Source: Mycolicibacterium sp. P9-64 (GTDB taxonomy: Bacteria; Actinomycetota; Actinomycetes; Mycobacteriales; Mycobacteriaceae). From it: a stretch of 64,000 bases of DNA. Location of the stretch: NCBI RefSeq assembly GCF_008329605.1, contig NZ_NPKO01000001.1, forward strand, positions 372,001 through 436,000. The letters are read 5' to 3'. Made by a program: the position numbers and the translations under genes. Each line of letters starts with the position of its first letter. The stretch's first letter is position 1. Below the pieces are notes generated by a model. The model made no database searches. It was not told where the DNA came from and saw only the letters and a list, made by a program, of their open reading frames with translations. Positions 1-8,026 of the stretch are shown here, one piece after another.

Positions 1-503
1 CGGCGGGGGAGGTCTCGGAGTGGATCCGCGCCAACCTCTGCGTCGGCGATCTGCTCGATGTGACGGTCCCGTTCGGCGACCTGCCGGTGCCGTCGCCGGA
101 GACGCCACTGGCGCTGATTTCGGCAGGCATCGGCATCACGCCGATGATCGGCCTGCTGGAGTATCTGGCGGCGCAGGAATCGGGCGCCGAGGTGCGGGTG
201 TTGCACGCCGACCGCAGCGACACCAGCCACCCGCTGCGCGAGCGTCAACGCGAACTCGTCCACTCGCTGCCGAATGCCACCCTCGAGGTCTGGTACGAGG
301 ATGGCCTGATCGCCGGTGAACCCGGAGCTCACCCCGGCCGGATGCGCTTGGACGGTATCGACTTTGCCGAGGATGTACACGTGTACCTGTGTGGTGCAGA
401 AGGTTTCGTCCAGGCGGTGCGTGCTCAACTCGCCGACCGCGGACTGCCCGCCGAACGTGTGCACTGCGAGTTGTTCTCGCCCAACGACTGGCTACTGAGC
501 TAG
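1..503 (+). CDS. Flavohaemoprotein-like FAD/NAD(P)H reductase, C-terminal part (5' end outside window)
   Basis: The reading frame is open from base 3 and stops at 501-503, so the gene enters from the left. The visible 166 residues look like the ferredoxin-NADP-reductase module of flavohaemoproteins (nitric oxide dioxygenases). They begin with a GEVSEWI..VGD stretch from the FAD domain, followed by a LISAGIGITPM nicotinamide-binding motif and a VYLCGAEGFVQAV segment near the C terminus that normally closes the NADH site. In full-length relatives this module passes electrons from NADH through FAD to a haem globin or another acceptor in the cytoplasm. The globin part, if present, lies outside the window, so a stand-alone reductase cannot be excluded. 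The stop overlaps the end of the convergent hydrolase gene by four bases. Confidence 0.8.
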   Translation, partial: AGEVSEWIRANLCVGDLLDVTVPFGDLPVPSPETPLALISAGIGITPMIGLLEYLAAQESGAEVRVLHADRSDTSHPLRERQRELVHSLPNATLEVWYEDGLIAGEPGAHPGRMRLDGIDFAEDVHVYLCGAEGFVQAVRAQLADRGLPAERVHCELFSPNDWLLS

Positions 504-1786
504 GCACTCGCCGGCGGACGATAGCCGCTCGAATCGACGAGCCCGGATTGGACGACCGCGGCATCCACGAAGCGCTGCACCGGCCGGGACTCGAAGAACC
601 CGGTGTGACCGCCGCGGTACCAGACGATCTCGGGTCTGCCCCAGTGTTCCCAGAGGCGGACGACCTGCTCGCGCGGATGCACGAGTTGGTCTGCAATCCC
701 GGCGTAGATGAAGCGGCCGCGCATCGGAACCCGGGGGGTCAGCGACAGCGGCGACACCATCGCGCCCAGCGGTTCGGCCAGCGTCACGGTCTCGCGGCGC
801 GGGTCGGTGCGACTCATCCCGGAGTGGCGCTCGAGTAGTCCCGTCAAATCGGCCACTGGGACGCCGAGAATCGCGCAGGTCAGATCATCCTCGAGGCTGG
901 CGACCAGCGAGCTCACGTAGCCGCCGAGGGAGATGCTGTTCAGGCCGATGGGCGAACCCGGCTGCTGCATGCGTATCCAGGACAGCAGACGGCGCACGTC
1001 CCACACCGCCTGCGCCGAGGCATGAACGTCGTCGAGTACGTCCTCGCCGGGAAACGCCGCGCCCTTTGGAAGTCCACGTGCTCGCGGGCCGTGCATCGGA
1101 AGCACGGGCAGGATCACATTCAGGCCGAGATCCTCGTGAAGATGCCAGGCACGGAACAGCGTGAGGTCGAGCAGGCCGCGGCCCATCACGGCGCCGTGCA
1201 CGCACACCAGCCAGGGGCGTGGCTCCGGATGTCGCAGCAGCAACGCGTATTCGCGGGTGTTGGCGGTGTAACTCAGCCACCGGTCCCGGCCGGGCTCGCC
1301 GACGCTGGGTTCGTAGCCGCTGTCGAAGACCATGCGCTCGTGGGACCGGCCACGTGTCTTGGCCGGGTGGATCGTCACGTCGGTCAGGGCCGGCGGGGCG
1401 GCGAAGAACTTCTCCGGATCGTCCAAATACCCTCGTCGGCCGTAGAACTCGATGGCCGCCCGCACCTCGGCATTGATCCGTTCGAACACGGGCGCGTCGC
1501 TAATGGGTTGGAACATCCGGAAGCCGGTGAGGACGATCTCGTCGCGGAATGCCTGCGCCGCGAGCGCGAGAGTGGGCCGCGCAACGGGTAGTTCGTGGGG
1601 CTGGCGGTCGAGATAGTCTCGCCAGGAGCGCGCGTAGTAGCGGCCGGTGCGTCGGAATGGGCGCACGACGTAGTCCAGCGGGCCGGGACCGCGCGGAGGC
1701 GGTGGGATCGCAGCCATCGGCGGGTCCCCGTCGTGGTCGGGTGTTGCCATGTCGGCGACGCTAACTTCGGGCGAGGCGGCCGTCAT
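500..1786 (-). CDS. Alpha/beta hydrolase family protein
   Basis: A 428-aa cytoplasmic protein with an alpha/beta-hydrolase core in the C-terminal two thirds. An oxyanion-type strand (WLVCVHGAVMG) is followed by a nucleophile elbow read as NSISLGG, whose second Ser is the likely nucleophile. An acid candidate lies in GIADQLVHP and the His in GGHTGFFES. The first glycine of the usual GxSxG is replaced by Ser, a variant seen in some large bacterial hydrolases. The N-terminal 170 residues are proline- and charge-rich and of unknown role. The gene is divergent from the WS/DGAT gene across 105 bp, so a shared promoter region is likely and a role in lipid or ester turnover is plausible but unproven. 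The start codon at 1784-1786 is exactly where the duplicated segment found again at 8027 begins. Confidence 0.78.
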   Translation of the reverse strand: MTAASPEVSVADMATPDHDGDPPMAAIPPPPRGPGPLDYVVRPFRRTGRYYARSWRDYLDRQPHELPVARPTLALAAQAFRDEIVLTGFRMFQPISDAPVFERINAEVRAAIEFYGRRGYLDDPEKFFAAPPALTDVTIHPAKTRGRSHERMVFDSGYEPSVGEPGRDRWLSYTANTREYALLLRHPEPRPWLVCVHGAVMGRGLLDLTLFRAWHLHEDLGLNVILPVLPMHGPRARGLPKGAAFPGEDVLDDVHASAQAVWDVRRLLSWIRMQQPGSPIGLNSISLGGYVSSLVASLEDDLTCAILGVPVADLTGLLERHSGMSRTDPRRETVTLAEPLGAMVSPLSLTPRVPMRGRFIYAGIADQLVHPREQVVRLWEHWGRPEIVWYRGGHTGFFESRPVQRFVDAAVVQSGLVDSSGYRPPASA

Positions 1787-2115
1787 AGGGACTTAGGTCC
1801 TGCTCGGCGTGGCCGCAGGCCACTTGTGGGTGCGCGGCGGCGGCGACGACGATGTCGTCATACCGATCAGCTGAAGGGTTGGGGTCTGGCGATGGACCCG
1901 ATGGAGCCGTTGGACGCGGCGATGATGACGGCGGAGCTGCTGTCGGACCCGCTGCACGCCGCCGCGCTGCTGATCCTGTCGCCACCTCCTGAGGCCGGAC
2001 CCGGGTACGTCGACGAGCTGTATCAGCACGCGCTGACCGACACCGCGGAACTGGATCCGCGATTTCGCAGGCACCCGCACGCGGGTATCGACACCGCCGG
2101 GCTGTGGGTCTGGCG
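1784..2115. repeat. Parental segment A of the chimeric duplication
   Basis: This 332-bp segment spans the hydrolase start codon, the divergent intergenic region and the first 75 codons of the WS/DGAT gene. It recurs in the same orientation at 8027-8358 at constant offset with only about eight mismatches. Confidence 0.93.
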
Positions 2116-3319
2116 CACCGACGAGGGCGTCGAGATGCGCGAGCACCTGCAGCGCCGAACCCTACCCGCGGGTGCGGGCCGGGAAGCATTGTGGCAGTTG
2201 ATCAGCGAGCTGCACACCGAGCCACTCGACCGGTCGCGACCGATGTGGATGGCGTACGTGATCGACGGTCTGCCGGGTGGTCGGTTCGCGTTCTACATCA
2301 AGGTGCATCACACGGTGATCGACGGTGTCGCCGGGCTGAAGATGATCACGGATGCGCTGAGCACCGATCCGCAGGACAGGTCGATGCCGCCGATCTATGC
2401 CGCCCCGCCGCACCGACCCGCCGCGCACCCGGGCGCCGCACGCGGGGCGATCCCGAATCCACTCGCGCTGATGCGTGCGGCGCTGGGTGGCGTCGGCTCG
2501 GGGTTGGGCCTGATCCGCCAGGTCGCACTCGGCGAGGCGTCGATGGTCCTCGCCAGCCTCGCCGGGACGGCTGTGCTTCCGCTCGGCGCCCCCTACACCC
2601 GATTCAACGGCAGGCTCGGCCGTGAGCGCACCGTCGCGGGGGCCACCTGGCCGAAGGCTCGCATCAGGGCCATCGAGAAGGCGGCGGGGGTGACCGGCAA
2701 CGACGTGCTGACCACGGTGGTGGCGGGCGTGCTGCGGGAGTGGCTGGCCGCCCACGGCGAGCTGCCGGACAGGTCGCTGGTGGCCATTTGCCCAGTGACG
2801 GTGCGCAGCCGCGAGCACGTGTCCGACGAGGACAGGCACGGAAACCTGTTCGGGCTGCAGCTGTGCCCGCTGGGGACCGACATGGCCGACCCCGCCGAGC
2901 GGCTGGCATACGTGCACCGCGTGATGTCGCGGGCGAAGGACCAGGTGGCCAGCCGCGGGTCCAACGCGACGATGCTGATGCTCGCGCTGAGCATCGCGCC
3001 GACGGTGCTATTGCCTGCACTGCCGTTCGCGCCGCGGCTGCGCCGCGGGTACAACGTGTCGCTCTCCAACGTGCCGGGACCGCAGGCCGAGATGTATTGG
3101 AACGGAGCACATCTCGAGGAGATCTATCCCGTGTCGATCGCCATCGACGGCCAGGCACTGAATGCGACGATGTGCTCGTACGCCGACCGTGTGACGTTCG
3201 GCTATGTTTCCGGCCGCAAGGTGATGCCAGACATCGGGTCGCTCATACCGCTGACCGAGCGTGCAATAGTCGAGCTGGAGACCGCGGTCGCTGGGCGCCG
3301 TGACTTTGCCACCAACTAA
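1892..3319 (+). CDS. WS/DGAT-type wax ester synthase / diacylglycerol acyltransferase
   Basis: The 475-aa product carries the acyltransferase motif HHxxxDG as HHTVIDG at residues 139-145. It also has the N-terminal PLDAAMMTAELLSDPLHAAAL signature region and a C-terminal NVPGPQAEMYW segment typical of the mycobacterial family. These enzymes transfer acyl groups from acyl-CoA to diacylglycerol or fatty alcohols to make storage triacylglycerol or wax esters, usually at the membrane or lipid-droplet surface. The frame is open well upstream, but the ATG at 1892 gives the family-typical N terminus and follows a GAAGGG stretch. The SDR 17 bp downstream is probably co-transcribed. Which acceptor is used cannot be read from the sequence. 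The 5' part of the gene and its promoter exist a second time at 8027-8358. Confidence 0.93.
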   Translation: MDPMEPLDAAMMTAELLSDPLHAAALLILSPPPEAGPGYVDELYQHALTDTAELDPRFRRHPHAGIDTAGLWVWRTDEGVEMREHLQRRTLPAGAGREALWQLISELHTEPLDRSRPMWMAYVIDGLPGGRFAFYIKVHHTVIDGVAGLKMITDALSTDPQDRSMPPIYAAPPHRPAAHPGAARGAIPNPLALMRAALGGVGSGLGLIRQVALGEASMVLASLAGTAVLPLGAPYTRFNGRLGRERTVAGATWPKARIRAIEKAAGVTGNDVLTTVVAGVLREWLAAHGELPDRSLVAICPVTVRSREHVSDEDRHGNLFGLQLCPLGTDMADPAERLAYVHRVMSRAKDQVASRGSNATMLMLALSIAPTVLLPALPFAPRLRRGYNVSLSNVPGPQAEMYWNGAHLEEIYPVSIAIDGQALNATMCSYADRVTFGYVSGRKVMPDIGSLIPLTERAIVELETAVAGRRDFATN

Positions 3320-3336
3320 GGCGAGGAGACGCGTTC

Positions 3337-4188
3337 ATGGGTACCTACGCGATCACCGGATCGGCCTCCGGTATGGGCCTCAAGGTCGCGGAGAAACTGC
3401 GCGCTGCGGGACACGCCGTGATCGGAGTGGACATCAAGCAGGCGGACGTCGTGGCTGATCTGTCGACCGTGCAGGGACGCCGTGCGGCCGCCGAAGGCGT
3501 GCTGGCGGCAGCCGGGGCCAGGCTGGACGGTGCGGTTCTCGCGGCCGGACTCGGACCAGGCCAAGGAGTTGACCGGCCGCGATTGATCGCCCAGGTCAAC
3601 TACTTCGGCGTCGTTGACCTCCTTGACGCGTGGCGACCCGCTCTGACCGCCACCGGCCGCGCGAAAGTCGTTGTCTTCTCGAGTAACTCCACGACGACAA
3701 CGCCCTTGGTGCCCGCCCGCACCGTACGCGCGTTCCTTGCGCATGACCACGAGAAGGCCGTCCACTCCGTCAGAATGTTCGGCAAGAACGCGTCGGTCAT
3801 GCTGTACGCGGCATCCAAGATCGCCGTCAGTCGGTGGGTTCGACGCGAGGCGGTGACACGCGAGTGGGCAGGCGCAGGCATACGCCTGAACGCTCTGGCT
3901 CCTGGCGCGATCATGACGCCCCTTCTGGAGGAGCAACTGTCAGATCCGAAGCGAGCGAAACTGGTTCGTTCCTTTCCCGTCCCGACCGGTGGGTACGGCG
4001 ATGCCGGGCAGCTGGCCGACTGGGTCCTGTTCATGCTCTCGGATGCCGCGGACTTCCTTTGCGGGAGCGTCGTATTCGTCGATGGCGGAACGGACGCGTA
4101 CTTTCGTGCCGACGACTGGCCCAGGTCTGTGCCGGCGTATAGATGGTTGTCCTACTTCAAACAGTTCAGAGCCGGAAGTAGGGGATGA
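3337..4188 (+). CDS. Short-chain dehydrogenase/reductase (SDR)
   Basis: A 283-aa classical SDR with the coenzyme motif TGSASGMG at the N terminus, the catalytic YAASK and a C-terminal VVFVDGGTDAYF segment as in fabG-like oxidoreductases. A GGCGAGGAG ribosome-binding site precedes the ATG. It starts 17 bp after the WS/DGAT stop and is probably in the same operon, which suggests work on a lipid, fatty alcohol or related carbonyl substrate; the true substrate is unknown. The C-terminal tail (FRADDWPRSVPAYRWLSYFKQF) extends beyond the usual SDR core. Bases 3594-4184 are present again at 8364-8954. Confidence 0.9.
   Translation: MGTYAITGSASGMGLKVAEKLRAAGHAVIGVDIKQADVVADLSTVQGRRAAAEGVLAAAGARLDGAVLAAGLGPGQGVDRPRLIAQVNYFGVVDLLDAWRPALTATGRAKVVVFSSNSTTTTPLVPARTVRAFLAHDHEKAVHSVRMFGKNASVMLYAASKIAVSRWVRREAVTREWAGAGIRLNALAPGAIMTPLLEEQLSDPKRAKLVRSFPVPTGGYGDAGQLADWVLFMLSDAADFLCGSVVFVDGGTDAYFRADDWPRSVPAYRWLSYFKQFRAGSRG
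3594..4184. repeat. Parental segment B of the chimeric duplication
   Basis: This 591-bp segment (SDR codon 87 to just before the stop) recurs in the same orientation at 8364-8954 with a constant offset of 4770 and about eight mismatches. It is joined there directly to the copy of segment A. Confidence 0.93.
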
Positions 4189-4433
4189 CTCGCAGGGGGA
4201 TCGGTTGGGCAGCCCCGATGTTGTGACAGGGTCCCGCGCTGGCTAACGATTTCGGGCAGATGTCTTGTCGGGTGACGGTCCAAACCTCGGTCAAGAATGG
4301 CCGCCTCACCTGGCCGGCCCTGCGACCGATCGTCTCCCACCCGGATCCCAACTGGATTGGCTGCTGAGCCACGCACTCGCCGGTGGCGATGTCTCTGATG
4401 GCCCGCCAAGCCGTCGACACCGAACCTGCCGCG

Positions 4434-4901
4434 TTAGGCCCGCGCGCTGCGACCGTTCACCGAAGCAGGGGTGCGCCGCCGCGCCGCGGCTTTGGCAGGC
4501 GTGCGAGTGCGGGTTCGGCTCGCAGATGGCGCGCCGTTCGAAGCCAACGCTGCGGTCTTGGCCTTCTGCAGCAAGTCGGCGATGAGCGCCTTGTCGAACT
4601 TCTTCTCGCTGACCTTCGCTCGACTGCGGGCATTCCTCACAACGCGCTTGGCGCCCGTTCGGTCCGCGCGCAGTTGCTTGCGCTGCTTCGCCAGCGCTTT
4701 GATCTCCTTCTCCAACTCCGCGGTGCGCGTGATCGCCGCCGCAAGCGCGGCCTCATTGGCCTCGCACTGCAGGGCGTTCGCTTCGAGATCCTTGTCCAGC
4801 ACGGCCAGCGCGGCTTCGGCGGCGGTCGTGGCCTGAACGCGCGCCAGCCATTTGCTCCGGCGCTTGTCCAATACGGGTGCGACGTCTGCTGCAGCGGTCA
4901 T
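4434..4901 (-). CDS. Alanine/lysine/arginine-rich coiled-coil protein of unknown function
   Basis: A 155-aa protein with no catalytic motif. Residues about 20-110 form a long, probably coiled-coil helix rich in Ala, Glu, Lys and Arg. The last 45 residues are a disordered, strongly basic tail (SRTRTRTPAKAAARRRTP) resembling histone-H1-like or nucleoid-associated tails. DNA or RNA binding is therefore possible, but this rests on composition only. Codon use is ordinary for the genome and the frame has clear GC3 bias, which supports a real gene. It lies between the convergent SDR gene and the TetR regulator gene on the same strand. Confidence 0.65.
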   Translation of the reverse strand: MTAAADVAPVLDKRRSKWLARVQATTAAEAALAVLDKDLEANALQCEANEAALAAAITRTAELEKEIKALAKQRKQLRADRTGAKRVVRNARSRAKVSEKKFDKALIADLLQKAKTAALASNGAPSASRTRTRTPAKAAARRRTPASVNGRSARA

Positions 4902-4945
4902 GGGTGCTCCTCATCACTCGATCAGTGTGAGCGTAGTCACATTGA

Positions 4946-5482
4946 TCAAGGCAGGAACACCCCTGCGGTCGCCAGCGCCACCCGGCGGCGGGCGCGCTCT
5001 ACGTCGTCGCCGAAGCGATCAACGGCCCAGGACAGCGCGGTGACGAGCTCGAAGAGTTCATCGGGGGTGACGTTCGTGGACGCGCGAGAACGCGTCAAGA
5101 ATTCGCCGGTGCGCTGGATCAGTCGTTCGTTCACCGTCTGCACCGGCGAGTCGGGCTCGTCGATGGCGCCCGCGATGCAACTCGGCAGGTCGTGCCAGAT
5201 GCGCAGTTGCCACGCGAGTTGGAAGAGCCATTCGCGCAGCGCCGCATCCGGGTCGGGGTCGCGCTGCCAGGCCGACGAGGACTCCAAGAGGTCGTGGACG
5301 CTGTCCTCGATGACGGCCGCGAGCAGGTCGTCGCGGGTCGGGAAGTTGCGATAGAGGGTGGCGTTGCCGACTCTGGCCGCGGTGGCGATGCCGTCGATGG
5401 GCGCGAAGATGCCGTCGACCTCGAAAACCTCGCGTGCGGCCCGCAGGATCGCGTCGCGGTTCCGGCGGGCGTCGGCGCGCAT
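4946..5482 (-). CDS. TetR/AcrR-family transcriptional regulator
   Basis: A 178-aa regulator with an N-terminal TetR helix-turn-helix (about residues 8-55, including GIATAARVGNATLYRNFPTRDDLL) and a helical ligand domain with the QRTGEFLTRSRAS pattern found in a common actinobacterial subgroup. It is divergent from the SDR at 5569. The 86-bp spacer holds two tandem near-identical palindromes, which are its probable operators. By family behaviour it should repress the SDR and itself and release DNA on binding a small ligand. Confidence 0.92.
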   Translation of the reverse strand: MRADARRNRDAILRAAREVFEVDGIFAPIDGIATAARVGNATLYRNFPTRDDLLAAVIEDSVHDLLESSSAWQRDPDPDAALREWLFQLAWQLRIWHDLPSCIAGAIDEPDSPVQTVNERLIQRTGEFLTRSRASTNVTPDELFELVTALSWAVDRFGDDVERARRRVALATAGVFLP

Positions 5483-5497
5483 CGAACCTCCACGGAA

Positions 5498-5520
5498 TAA
5501 GTGGGGATGCTCCCCACTTA
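5498..5520. promoter_or_regulatory. Probable TetR operator, site 1
   Basis: A perfect inverted repeat with 10-bp arms TAAGTGGGGA / TCCCCACTTA and a 3-bp spacer, centred at 5509 between the divergent TetR and SDR genes. Confidence 0.85.
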
Positions 5521-5523
5521 GTC

Positions 5524-5546
5524 TAAGTCGGGACCTTCCCCACTTA
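5524..5546. promoter_or_regulatory. Probable TetR operator, site 2
   Basis: A second inverted repeat with arms TAAGTCGGGA / TCCCCACTTA (one mismatch) and a 3-bp spacer. Its centre lies 26 bp from that of site 1, so both sites are on nearly the same DNA face and cooperative binding is possible. Confidence 0.82.
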
Positions 5547-5568
5547 CGACGCTACCCGAGGAGACACG

Positions 5569-6300
5569 ATGACCGAACAACTCGATGGCAGGACGATCTT
5601 GGTTACCGGCGCCAACGGCGGACTGGGCCAGGAGTTCGTCCGCCAGGGCCTGGAGCGCGGGGCTCGCCGCGTCTATGCGGCCGCCCGCAAGCCGCAGGTG
5701 TGGGAGGACTCCCGCGTCGTGCCGCTGGCGCTGGATCTGAACGATGCCCCGTCGATCGCCGCGGCCGCTGCCATCGCGGCCGACGTCGATCTACTCGTCA
5801 ACAACGCCGCCGTCGCTCCCGTCACGGACACGTCGGTACTCACCACCGACGAGGATCTCGCGCGCAACATCTTCGAGACCAACTACTTCGGGACGGTGCG
5901 CGTGACGAAGGCATTTGCGCCCATCCTCGCGGCGAACGGGGGCGGCGGGGTCCTCAACGTCCTCTCGCTCTCGGTCTGGACGCCGATCAACTCGGTGTAC
6001 GCCGCATCGAAGGCCGCGGCGTGGTCGGCGACCAACGCACTGCGCGGCGAACTGGCGCCGCAGGGCACCGGCGTCACGGGGGTGATCGTCGGCCTGATCG
6101 ACACCGCGATGTCGGCTGCCTGGGACTTTCCGAAGGTGAGTCCGGCCAACGTCGTCGCGGCGTCCTATGACGGCGTGGCGCGTGGCGACTTCGAGGTGCT
6201 CGCCGATGACGAGAGCCGACGGGTCAAGGCACTGCTCAGCGGCCGCAGCGAGGACCTCAACGCCTTCTTCACGGAATGGCTGGCCGGCGCCGCGTCCTAA
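5569..6300 (+). CDS. Short-chain dehydrogenase/reductase under TetR control
   Basis: A 243-aa classical SDR with the nucleotide-binding motif TGANGGLG, NNA in the central strand and the active-site YAASK. A GAGGAGA ribosome-binding site precedes the ATG. It lies immediately downstream of the tandem palindromic operators and is divergent from the TetR gene, so it is probably the main regulated target. The next gene, a flavin monooxygenase, follows after 18 bp and may be co-transcribed. The substrate is unknown; reduction of a toxic carbonyl compound is a common role for this arrangement. Confidence 0.92.
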   Translation: MTEQLDGRTILVTGANGGLGQEFVRQGLERGARRVYAAARKPQVWEDSRVVPLALDLNDAPSIAAAAAIAADVDLLVNNAAVAPVTDTSVLTTDEDLARNIFETNYFGTVRVTKAFAPILAANGGGGVLNVLSLSVWTPINSVYAASKAAAWSATNALRGELAPQGTGVTGVIVGLIDTAMSAAWDFPKVSPANVVAASYDGVARGDFEVLADDESRRVKALLSGRSEDLNAFFTEWLAGAAS

Positions 6301-6318
6301 TCGTGCGATGGTTTTCGC

Positions 6319-7797
6319 ATGACTGACAGCGTCGCGGTGATCGGCGCAGGCCCCGGTGGGCTGGTCACCGCGCGCTGGCTGTCGGCTCAGGGCTTCGAGG
6401 TCACGATCTTCGAGTCGGGTACCGAACTCGGCGGTCAGTGGACGGGCGCGCCTGGCCGCAGCGGCGTGTGGCCGGACATGCACACCAACACCAGTCGGAT
6501 CCTGACCGCCTTCAGCGACCTGCCGCACGACGGCACCGCGACTTTCCCGTCGAATCGCGACGTGCACCACTACCTCCGCCGGTACGCGGAGATGTTCGAC
6601 CTGGTGCCGCGGTACGGGGCCGAGGTGTTGCGTCTCAGCCGGGGCTGGATCGTTGAGACCTCCGATGGCTCAGAGCAATTCGACCGGGTGGTGGTCGCCA
6701 GCGGGCGATTCCAGAGCCCGGTCATTCCAACGGTCCCCGGCTTGGACACCTTCGCCGGCGAGGTCGGTTCGACGTTCGCGTTCCGCGATCCCGACCGGTA
6801 TCGCGGTAAGCGGGTGCTGGTGGCCGGCTGCGCGGTGAGCGCGCTCGAGATCGCGACGGCGGTCTCTCACGCAGGCGCGGACGTGGTCGTCACGCAGCGC
6901 CGGCAACGCTACGTGCTACCGAAGTTCGCGGCCGGGGTCCCGTCGGACCACCGCATCTTCACCCGCTACGGAGTGCTGGCCGCCGAGACGCTGCCCGCCG
7001 CCGAAATCGACCGGCAGCTCAAGGAAATCGTCGTCGAGGCGGGCGGCAGCCCCGAACAGTACGGCGCACCGGCGCCCGACCCGTCGCTGTTCGCCGCCGG
7101 CGTCACCCTCAGTCAGGACTACCTGCCGCTGGTCGGGGAGGGTCGGATCCGGGTGCGCCCGTGGATGTCGTCCGTGGCCGAACGCGCCGTCTCGTTCGCC
7201 GACGGTGCTACGGAGACCTTCGACGCCATCCTCTTCGGTACCGGATTCCGACAGCACATCCCCTTCCTCGATGAGGACATCAGGGCCACAGTCGATCTCG
7301 ATGACGTCCACCTCGACGCGGACCTGCACACGTTTCACCCGGACCTGCCCGGCTTGGCGTTCGTCGGCATGTGGGACCAGTCCGGTGGCTACTTCGTGCC
7401 GCTGGAATTGCAGGCCCGCTGGATCGCGTACACCTGGGCAGGGGTGATCCCGTCGCGCGCTCCCGATGTTCAGCGTGCGGCCGTGGCGACCTACCGGGGG
7501 CGACGCGGGCTGCCGCAGAAGACGCGAATGAACGTGATAGGACTGGCTTTCGCCCGCTTGGCCGGCGTCGAGCCGTCGCTCGCCCGCTGGCCGGAATTGC
7601 GTCGATCGCTCCTGTTCGGACCGCTGGCGCCGAGCTGTTTTCGGCTCGAAGGGCTGGACGCACTGCCCGACGCACCCGAGCGCTTCGCGCGGGATGCGGC
7701 GGCGTTCGGGGCGATCACCGACGAGCGCTTGAGCGAGCGCGAGGCGCGCTACTGGAGCCTGGTTCGTGAGGCGGCGACTCGCGCACCGGGGAGCTGA
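6319..7797 (+). CDS. FAD/NAD(P)H-dependent monooxygenase, FMO-like
   Basis: A 492-aa flavoprotein with an N-terminal FAD-binding GAGPGG motif, the FMO-type ELGGQW segment, a second Rossmann motif (VLVAGCAVSALEIA, about residue 172) and a C-terminal LFGTGF segment equivalent to the FATGY motif. The class B fingerprint FxGxxxHxxx(Y/F) is degenerate: it reads FAGEVGSTFAF, with Ser where His is expected, and the second GxGxS(A/G) has Cys and Ala. It is therefore called FMO-like rather than assigned to an FMO or Baeyer-Villiger reaction. It follows the SDR by 18 bp and may work on the same substrate. Confidence 0.82.
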   Translation: MTDSVAVIGAGPGGLVTARWLSAQGFEVTIFESGTELGGQWTGAPGRSGVWPDMHTNTSRILTAFSDLPHDGTATFPSNRDVHHYLRRYAEMFDLVPRYGAEVLRLSRGWIVETSDGSEQFDRVVVASGRFQSPVIPTVPGLDTFAGEVGSTFAFRDPDRYRGKRVLVAGCAVSALEIATAVSHAGADVVVTQRRQRYVLPKFAAGVPSDHRIFTRYGVLAAETLPAAEIDRQLKEIVVEAGGSPEQYGAPAPDPSLFAAGVTLSQDYLPLVGEGRIRVRPWMSSVAERAVSFADGATETFDAILFGTGFRQHIPFLDEDIRATVDLDDVHLDADLHTFHPDLPGLAFVGMWDQSGGYFVPLELQARWIAYTWAGVIPSRAPDVQRAAVATYRGRRGLPQKTRMNVIGLAFARLAGVEPSLARWPELRRSLLFGPLAPSCFRLEGLDALPDAPERFARDAAAFGAITDERLSEREARYWSLVREAATRAPGS

Positions 7798-7824
7798 TCG
7801 ATCCGACGGCTCGTCGATCTTCGT

Positions 7825-7870
7825 GGAGCCGATGACGGGAATCGAACCCGCGTATTCGGCTGGGAAGTCG
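7825..7870 (-). repeat. Truncated 3' half of tRNA-Gly(CCC); probable attachment-site scar (left)
   Basis: Read on the minus strand, this ends in a T-arm (stem GCGGG/CCCGT with loop TTCGATT), then acceptor strand CATCGGC, discriminator T and encoded CCA. The part before it resembles the 3' side of a glycine tRNA anticodon arm. There is no D-arm or 5' acceptor strand, so no functional tRNA is encoded. The first 33 bases are identical to 38686-38718, in the same orientation. Direct tRNA 3'-end copies are the usual footprint of tyrosine-integrase islands and prophages. Confidence 0.85.
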
Positions 7871-8026
7871 TTTCGGCGGGTGGACCGATGAACTCGCGGG
7901 GCCGCTCCGAGGCGCCGGGCCTGACAGGGTTGGCCCTGATAGGGCCACTGACTGCCCAATGCCGCGAGTTGCCGACCTGACGGTTCTCAATCGGCGGGCA
8001 ACCGTTGACTTTCGGCTGCCGGGCGG
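7871..8026. other. Gene-free spacer next to the att scar, with a 7-bp inverted repeat
   Basis: No gene is seen here. A perfect inverted repeat TGGCCCT-GAT-AGGGCCA at 7931-7947 could be a short terminator stem or part of the recombination region. Confidence 0.6.

Noticed and set aside
7825..7900. Complete tRNA gene
   Set aside because: Only the T-arm, acceptor 3' strand and part of the anticodon arm are present. There is no D-arm or 5' acceptor strand, so it is a scar. The same holds for 38686-38732.
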